This document shows positions 62,282 through 64,000 of a DNA stretch of 64,000 bases, one piece after another. A model generated the notes under the pieces. It searched no databases. It was not told the origin of the DNA and saw only the letters and a program-made list of their open reading frames with translations. Both the position numbers and the translations under genes were made by a program. The stretch is from contig NZ_CP006992.1 in assembly GCF_001542815.1 (NCBI RefSeq), positions 2,113,501 to 2,177,500 on the forward strand, read 5' to 3'. This DNA comes from Methylobacterium sp. AMS5 (GTDB lineage Bacteria; Pseudomonadota; Alphaproteobacteria; Rhizobiales; Beijerinckiaceae). The stretch's first letter is position 1. The number at the start of each line of letters is the position of its first letter.

Positions 62282-64000
62282 ATGTGGGCGACCTCGATGA
62301 GCTCGGAAGGCCTTCACGCGATGAACGACGACGACTGGCTCGAACTCATCCCCGACGAGGCCGCGGAAGCGCCGACCCGAGCCGGAACCTGGACCATCGC
62401 GGTGGTCGACGACGATCCGGCCGTCCACGAGGGCACCCGCTACGCGCTCGCCGGCTACAGCCTCGACGGGCGGGGCCTCGACATCCTCTCCGCCTATTCG
62501 GCGCAGGAGGCGCGGGCGCTGCTGGCCGAGCGGCGCGACGTCGCCATCGTGCTGCTCGACGTGGTGATGGAGACCGACGATGCCGGACTGAGGCTCGTCG
62601 ATTACATCCGCCGGGAGCTGAAGGAGGAGACCGTCCGCATCATCCTGCGCACCGGCCAGCCGGGGCAGGCGCCGGAGCGGCGCGTGATCGTCGATTACGA
62701 CATCAACGACTACAAGGCGAAGACCGAACTCACCGCCGACAAGCTCTTCACCAGCCTCACCGCGGCGCTCCGGGCCTACCAGCAGCTCCGGCGGCTCGAC
62801 GAGACCCGGCGCGGCCTGGAAATCATCATCGACGCCGCGCCGATGCTGCTCGACCACAAGTCGATGCAGCGGCTCGCCGAAGGGGTGCTGACCCAGGTCG
62901 CCTCGCTCCTCAACGTCGATTGCGCCGGCATCCTGGTTCTGCGCGAGGATGAGGATGCCGCCGACCGGCGGGAGGGCGGCTTCTGCGTGCTGGCCGGCTC
63001 GGGGCTCTATGGCGGCTATGTCGGGCGCGATCCCGGCTGGCCGCTCGATCCCGGCATCCAGCCCCTGGTCGAGCAAGCTTTCGCGGCGCGCCGCCACAGC
63101 TTCGGCGACGGCCTCTCCACGCTCTACGTCCAGACCGCGAGCGGCAGCGAGATCGTCGCGCTGATCGACACCGACCGCCCGCTCTCCGATACCGACCGCG
63201 CGCTCATCACCCTGCTGGCGGGGCGCCTCTCGGTCGCCTTCGACAACGTGATTCTCTACGAGCGGCTGCAGCGCGCCAACGTCACCCTGGAGCAGCGGGT
63301 GGTCGAGCGCACCGCCGAACTGATCCGCGCCAACCGCCGCCTCGATATGCAGCGCTCGGACCTGCGCCGGGCCAACAGCCTCAAGACCGAGATTCTGGGC
63401 ACCATCGCCCATGACCTGAAGAATCCGCTCTCGGTGATCCTGGGCCGCTCCGAGATGCTGACCGACCTGATCGGCCTCGATCAGGGGGAGGCATCCGGCG
63501 CGGAGAAGGCGCGGGCGGCGATGCTGACCCAGGTCGAGCACATCCGCACCTCGGCGACCCGCCTGATCGACATGATCGACAGCCTCATGGCCGACGCCAT
63601 GAACGACGCCCTCGACATCACCCTGCGGCGCGAGCCCGTCGATCTCGCCGGCCTCGCCCGCGAGGTCTGCGAGGCCAACCGTCCGCTGGCCGAATCGAAG
63701 GGCCAGAGCCTGAACACGGATCTGTCCGCCCCGCTCTCGCTATGCGGCGACGCCGAACGGCTGCGCGAGGCGCTCGACAACCTCGTCTCGAACGCGATCA
63801 AGTATTCCTATCCCGGCGGCGCGATCACGGTGAGCGTGCGGGAGGAGGGGGGCGACCTCGTCTGCGCGGTGGCCGACCAGGGCCCCGGCCTGTCCCCGGA
63901 GGATGCCGGCCGCCTGTTCGGCCGCTACCAGCGCCTCTCGGCCAAGCCCACCGGCGGCGAGGGCTCGACGGGGCTGGGCCTCTCCATCGTCAAGCGCATC
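62282..64000 (+). CDS. Receiver-DUF3369-histidine kinase hybrid, 3' end cut off by the window
   Basis: The frame stays open to the window end (573 residues seen). Residues about 38-175 are a receiver domain (TIAVVDDDPAVHEGTRYALA, AIVLLDVVMETDDAG). About 180-340 are a GAF-like DUF3369 domain (IIDAAPMLLDHKSMQRLAEG, LLNVDCAGILVL). A coiled segment (VTLEQRVVERTAELIRANRR) leads to the kinase core: TIAHDLKNPLSVILGRSEML, NLVSNAIKYSYPGGAI, and GEGSTGLGLSIVKRI at the end. No membrane helix; cytoplasmic. The start is ATG at 62282 or ATG at 62321. A cognate output protein is not visible; the neighbouring regulator is divergent. Confidence 0.93.
   Translation, partial: MWATSMSSEGLHAMNDDDWLELIPDEAAEAPTRAGTWTIAVVDDDPAVHEGTRYALAGYSLDGRGLDILSAYSAQEARALLAERRDVAIVLLDVVMETDDAGLRLVDYIRRELKEETVRIILRTGQPGQAPERRVIVDYDINDYKAKTELTADKLFTSLTAALRAYQQLRRLDETRRGLEIIIDAAPMLLDHKSMQRLAEGVLTQVASLLNVDCAGILVLREDEDAADRREGGFCVLAGSGLYGGYVGRDPGWPLDPGIQPLVEQAFAARRHSFGDGLSTLYVQTASGSEIVALIDTDRPLSDTDRALITLLAGRLSVAFDNVILYERLQRANVTLEQRVVERTAELIRANRRLDMQRSDLRRANSLKTEILGTIAHDLKNPLSVILGRSEMLTDLIGLDQGEASGAEKARAAMLTQVEHIRTSATRLIDMIDSLMADAMNDALDITLRREPVDLAGLAREVCEANRPLAESKGQSLNTDLSAPLSLCGDAERLREALDNLVSNAIKYSYPGGAITVSVREEGGDLVCAVADQGPGLSPEDAGRLFGRYQRLSAKPTGGEGSTGLGLSIVKRI

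Overview
The window is a high-GC alphaproteobacterial chromosome segment, most likely Methylorubrum/Methylobacterium (M. extorquens group). The pointers are a two-subunit formate dehydrogenase of the FDH4 type (fdh4A-fdh4B overlapping), an RpsB with a C-terminal helix-hairpin-helix tail, a DUF3126 protein, a HWE histidine kinase and a BoxR-like XRE/shikimate-kinase regulator. No rRNA, tRNA, CRISPR array, prophage or complete insertion sequence was seen. Assignments rest on motif reading only; no database search was run.

Layout. 1-4.0 kb: a fused acyl-CoA transferase with an unusual C-terminal extension faces an outer-membrane barrel protein ending in a collagen-like tail. 4.0-4.8 kb: AT-rich spacer, a 3' scrap of a chemotaxis receptor, and the rpsB leader. 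4.85-7.9 kb: rpsB-tsf-pyrH on the plus strand. 8-11.2 kb: ppa, an acetyltransferase, a tyrosine phosphatase and a WcbI-like protein. 11.2-20.2 kb, minus strand: frr-uppS-cdsA-dxr-rseP-bamA-lpxD. These normally continue the rpsB-tsf-pyrH string, so the ancestral cluster appears to have been split and one part inverted. 20.5-23.3 kb: an HPP-CBS membrane protein and a UbiH-family hydroxylase.

23.8-30.7 kb: a catabolic-looking cluster of LysR regulator, SDR dehydrogenase, split transketolase (two overlapping genes), TRAP binding protein and fused TRAP permease; the substrate is unknown. 30.7-34.4 kb: a small ORF, an AT-rich stretch, a MetA-like outer-membrane protein, a decayed Calx-beta/choice-of-anchor gene and tesB. 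34.4-36.7 kb: glnK-amtB behind a sigma-54 site. 36.9-45.6 kb: porin, ftsK, a ZnuD-like TonB receptor behind a palindrome, and a PAS-HWE kinase. 45.7-50.3 kb: fdh4AB with a 27-bp palindrome upstream, then DUF952-pyrD.

50.6-56.3 kb: an S24 repressor, small conserved proteins, an rtcB2-prfH ribosome-repair/rescue pair in which rtcB2 carries a frameshift in a G tract, cysE, and the XRE-shikimate kinase. 56.5 kb to the end: a signalling island with a peptide-binding protein translationally coupled to a histidine kinase, two small proteins (one secreted), an OmpR-type regulator and a divergent receiver-DUF3369-kinase running off the window edge.

Best candidates for new biology: the frameshifted rtcB2-prfH operon with its leader ORF, the barrel-collagen protein, the SDR/split-transketolase/TRAP cluster, the binding-protein-coupled two-component island, and the fdh4 palindrome.
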